DNA of 7,916 nt, taken from positions 1-7,916 of the forward strand of contig JAITOG010000017.1 of assembly GCA_031290075.1 (NCBI GenBank), written 5' to 3'. The notes below the pieces were generated by a model. It was not told where the DNA came from, did no database searches, and saw nothing but the letters and a program-made list of their open reading frames with translations. This DNA is from Holosporales bacterium. GTDB taxonomy: Bacteria > Pseudomonadota > Alphaproteobacteria > BNTO01. Position numbers and translations under genes: made by a program. Shown piece by piece: positions 6,091 through 7,916 of this stretch (the stretch's first letter is position 1; each line of letters begins with the position of its first letter).

Positions 6091-6280
6091 TTAAAAGCTG
6101 TCTTCATGGATATTTAACTAGTGTTTTTTTACGTCAAATCCGGTGCTCGATCCTCATGAGGTTTGGGGGAAATCTGTGATTTCCCCCAATGCCCCTCATG
6201 TACATTCAGTACACTCCGGTTCTGCTCTCCGTTTTTCCTTTAAAACCCTCACTTAAAAATCCATGAAGACAGCTTCTTAA
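6091..6280. repeat. 190-bp palindromic repeat element (MITE- or REP-like)
   Basis: The ends are inverted copies: AGCTGTCTTCATGGAT (6096-6111) against ATCCATGAAGACAGCT (6259-6274), extended to about 27 bases with one gap and one mismatch. Both arms then carry, in the same order inward, a CCGG box, CATGAGG (6155-6161 against CCTCATG at 6194-6200) and GGGGGAAATC (6165-6174 against GATTTCCCCC at 6178-6187) around a TGT loop. The whole element is thus one giant imperfect hairpin; the right arm is about 20 bases longer and holds an extra TGTAC-GTACA hairpin (6199-6213). It is clearly richer in G and C than its surroundings, has no ORF, and fits exactly between the barrel gene stop and the rbfA ribosome site. 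Confidence 0.8.
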
Positions 6281-6282
6281 TT

Positions 6283-7095
6283 TTATAATCTGAGTCCTAT
6301 AATAAAGTCTATTCCAGTATTTCTAATTTTCACAGGAATTTTAACTTTTTCTTTTCCTTCAATAGCATATTTCCCCGTTGTATTGCCAAGAATACCATCA
6401 GGGTCATAAACGGAATATTTTAATTTCAAATCTTTTGTTTTGGGTATAAAATGCTTAAATTCGATTCCTGCGAAGAGTCTGTCTAAAAAGTATCGCCTTA
6501 TTCCGAATCCTATAGAGAAAACATGAACAAAACAAAATGAGGGTTTTACCTTTGGAAAATGAATATTCTCAATATCTTTTTCATTTTTCCCATAATAAGT
6601 TCCAAAATCTATTTGTTGAGCTTTCCCAAATATTGCTCCATTTATTCGCGGAAACAGAAAATTAGAACCAACAGAACCAAAAACAAAGAAACCACAAATA
6701 TTTAGCCCAAGCAAGGTATCAAAACCTGTAGAAAATTTATTATGAAATTGTAAATTTGATGTCATTGTGTAGTTTTCTACAAGGTTACCTTTAACTGCTT
6801 TATGACTCCATGATTCATTCATATCTTTATTTTTTGCACTGCATCCAACATATACTTGTCCTCCTAATCCAAATATATTAGGTAAAGTATACAGATACCC
6901 AGATACCAAATAAGCGTTAAAAGTTTTCCATTTATACTCTTTATTATTAATTCCATCGTTAGAGTTGTGATTGAAATTCAAGGATACTTTTTTTTGAGAT
7001 CCTCCGCCTTTTATAGCAATGTAATACCCTGTGCTAGCATTAGAATTCATCACAAATATGAAAAAACACAAAAACTTAAAAACTTTTAAAAACAT
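6283..7095 (-). CDS. Putative outer-membrane beta-barrel protein
   Basis: This 270-residue protein is not assignable to a named gene. A signal peptide is clear (Lys-rich start, hydrophobic CFFIFV, cleavage probably after SNA at residue 20). The rest shows alternating hydrophobic strands with Gly and aromatic residues, typical of an eight-stranded barrel: TGYYIAIKGG (22-31), NAYLVSGYLY (60-69), GLGGQVYVG (76-84), FSTGFDTLLGLNICGFFVFGSVG (121-143 region), HVFSIGFGIRRYF (191-203), RLFAGIEFKHF (206-216), and a closing GIDFIIGLRL strand (261-270) that ends in Leu rather than the usual Phe. Long loops (86-118, 155-185, 217-258) separate the strands. It recalls surface antigens and Omp25/OmpW-like porins of intracellular alphaproteobacteria. 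The ATG has no good ribosome site. It starts 17 bases after carD, suggesting co-transcription. Confidence 0.72.
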   Translation of the reverse strand: MFLKVFKFLCFFIFVMNSNASTGYYIAIKGGGSQKKVSLNFNHNSNDGINNKEYKWKTFNAYLVSGYLYTLPNIFGLGGQVYVGCSAKNKDMNESWSHKAVKGNLVENYTMTSNLQFHNKFSTGFDTLLGLNICGFFVFGSVGSNFLFPRINGAIFGKAQQIDFGTYYGKNEKDIENIHFPKVKPSFCFVHVFSIGFGIRRYFLDRLFAGIEFKHFIPKTKDLKLKYSVYDPDGILGNTTGKYAIEGKEKVKIPVKIRNTGIDFIIGLRL

Positions 7096-7112
7096 AAGGA
7101 AACCATTATTTT

Positions 7113-7610
7113 TTAAGCAACTTCTAAAAATGAATGAATACGGGAAGATGCTGCCTCTTCATCAATATTTTCAACCAAAGATAATTCTCTAACAAACCTT
7201 TCCATTGCTGTTTGATATATTTGTCTTTCACTATAAGACTGCTCTCCGCTAACCTGATAAGTATAGAGCTCTCGAATTACATCGGCTAACCCTCCCACAC
7301 TTCCTGAGTTTATCTTTGCTTCATATTCTTGAGCGCGCCTGCTCCACATTGCCTTTTTCTTCTTTGTTTTAACTGAAAGCATTTTTAAAGCAGCAAGCAT
7401 CTCATCTCTACCAGAAATACCTCTAAGGCCAGCTGAATTTGCTTTATCAACAGGAAGTCTAAGCACCATATGGTCTTTATCAAAATCTATAACATATAGG
7501 TCAATTTTAGTATTACCAACTTCATGCTCTTCTATATCAATCAATTTTCCAACACCATGAGCAGGGTAAACAACAAACTCTCCCACTTTAAATCGCTTTT
7601 TTTCTACCAT
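7113..7610 (-). CDS. carD: CarD/CdnL family RNA polymerase-binding regulator
   Basis: CarD/CdnL proteins bind the RNA polymerase beta subunit through a Tudor-like N-terminal domain and stabilise the open promoter complex, notably at rRNA promoters. The 165-residue protein shows the N-terminal domain at about residues 6-60 (FKVGEFVVYPAHGVGKLIDIE, then KIDLYVIDFDKDHMVLRLPVDKA). A helical C-terminal domain follows, with Trp89 in KKAMWSRRAQEY at the place of the tryptophan that in the family wedges into the -10 region minor groove, then GGLADVIRELY (106-116) and RQIYQTAMERFVRELS (129-144). Length and motifs match alphaproteobacterial homologues. The ATG has AAGGAG eight bases upstream. No terminator separates it from the barrel gene. 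The candidate promoter and the second 175-bp repeat lie upstream. Confidence 0.94.
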   Translation of the reverse strand: MVEKKRFKVGEFVVYPAHGVGKLIDIEEHEVGNTKIDLYVIDFDKDHMVLRLPVDKANSAGLRGISGRDEMLAALKMLSVKTKKKKAMWSRRAQEYEAKINSGSVGGLADVIRELYTYQVSGEQSYSERQIYQTAMERFVRELSLVENIDEEAASSRIHSFLEVA

Positions 7611-7639
7611 AGCCTCTCCTTAGAAACCCTTACACTATA

Positions 7640-7667
7640 TTTATAAGCCGTAATAACAAAATTTCAA
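7640..7667 (-). promoter_or_regulatory. Candidate promoter of carD
   Basis: On the minus strand, TTGAAA (7662-7667) is separated by 16 bases from TATAAA (7640-7645). Transcription would begin near 7633, giving a short leader of about 22 bases that contains the AAGGAG ribosome site. It is one of the better -35/-10 pairs in the window and is well placed. Confidence 0.45.
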
Positions 7668-7741
7668 TAAATAGTACAACAAAAAGTAGTATAAATGTAC
7701 TTTTTTATTTTATTGGTAGTTTTTCAGATTGGGAAATCGCT

Positions 7742-7916
7742 CTTTTAAGTAATAGATTCAATAATTTAAATAGTTCATACAGAAAAAAATATTTTTTATA
7801 TAAGATTTTACTTAATTTTTAATAAAATACAATATATTCACCAAGTAAAACTGAGGGAATACAAGACGCCATTATGTTTTTGAGATTTTAAAAATATATA
7901 AAATTTTAGATAAATA
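7742..7916 (-). repeat. 175-bp dispersed repeat, right copy (inverted)
   Basis: This is the reverse-complement partner of 606-780, about 90% identical by eye, with matching ends CTTTTAAGTAAT here and ATTACTTAAAAG in the left copy. The match continues to the last base of the window, so the repeat may be longer than 175 bp. Read on the minus strand it points towards carD, ending 131 bases before the carD start; the left copy points towards the lipoprotein gene in the same way. Unlike the left copy, it is not followed by an end of the palindromic repeat family. Confidence 0.85.

Larger units (their letters stand above)
7611..7916. other. 306-base region upstream of carD
   Basis: It holds the carD ribosome site and candidate promoter, a weak AT-only hairpin (AAAAAGTA at 7681-7688 with TACTTTTT at 7698-7705), and the right copy of the 175-bp repeat (7742-7916), which reaches the window edge. 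I see no gene on either strand. Confidence 0.6.

Noticed and set aside
7681..7705. Hairpin AAAAAGTA/TACTTTTT with a following T-rich stretch as a terminator
   Set aside because: The stem is nearly all A and T and weak, and no plus-strand gene precedes it. It lies upstream of the carD promoter candidate.

Overview
The window reads as chromosomal DNA of a strongly AT-rich, Gram-negative bacterium, most likely an alphaproteobacterium with a host-associated lifestyle of the Holosporales/Rickettsiales type. This is inferred from the base composition, TTG starts, two outer-membrane lipoproteins, a truncated secreted ankyrin-type protein, CarD, and a heparinase II/III-like protein of the kind common in alphaproteobacteria. 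No taxonomic marker such as rRNA is present, so this remains inference.

Layout. On the far left, on the minus strand, is a short secreted protein with an ankyrin-like segment (100-480) that ends abruptly. A 470-base intergenic region (481-950) follows and holds a dispersed repeat and the end of a second repeat type. Two plus-strand genes come next: a glycine-zipper lipoprotein of the 17 kDa/SlyB type (951-1412) and a divergent heparinase II/III-like protein (1446-3152). A long hairpin (3164-3217) separates them from a minus-strand block read from right to left: carD (7610-7113), an outer-membrane beta-barrel protein (7095-6283), a roughly 190-bp palindromic repeat, rbfA (6075-5650), mlaA (5537-4641) and a DegP/DegQ-type protease (4624-3272).

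Most of the genes serve the envelope. MlaA (phospholipid asymmetry), the DegP-like protease (periplasmic quality control), the beta-barrel protein and the glycine-zipper lipoprotein all belong to the outer membrane or periplasm. CarD (RNA polymerase-binding regulator) and RbfA (30S maturation) are housekeeping genes. mlaA and the protease gene are 16 bases apart and carD and the barrel gene 17, so each pair is probably one transcript.

The most distinctive content is repetitive. A 175-bp repeat occurs at both ends of the window in inverted orientation (606-780 and 7742-7916, about 90% identical by eye). In each case it lies 130-170 bases upstream of a gene and points the same way as that gene. 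A second repeat, one imperfect giant palindrome with conserved ends, fills the gap between the barrel gene and rbfA; single ends of the same type recur at 772-805 and, degenerate, at 5604-5630. I found no transposase, CRISPR array, tRNA, rRNA or recognisable defence system. I do not see convincing evidence of a new multi-gene system; the repeat families are the best candidates for undescribed biology here.
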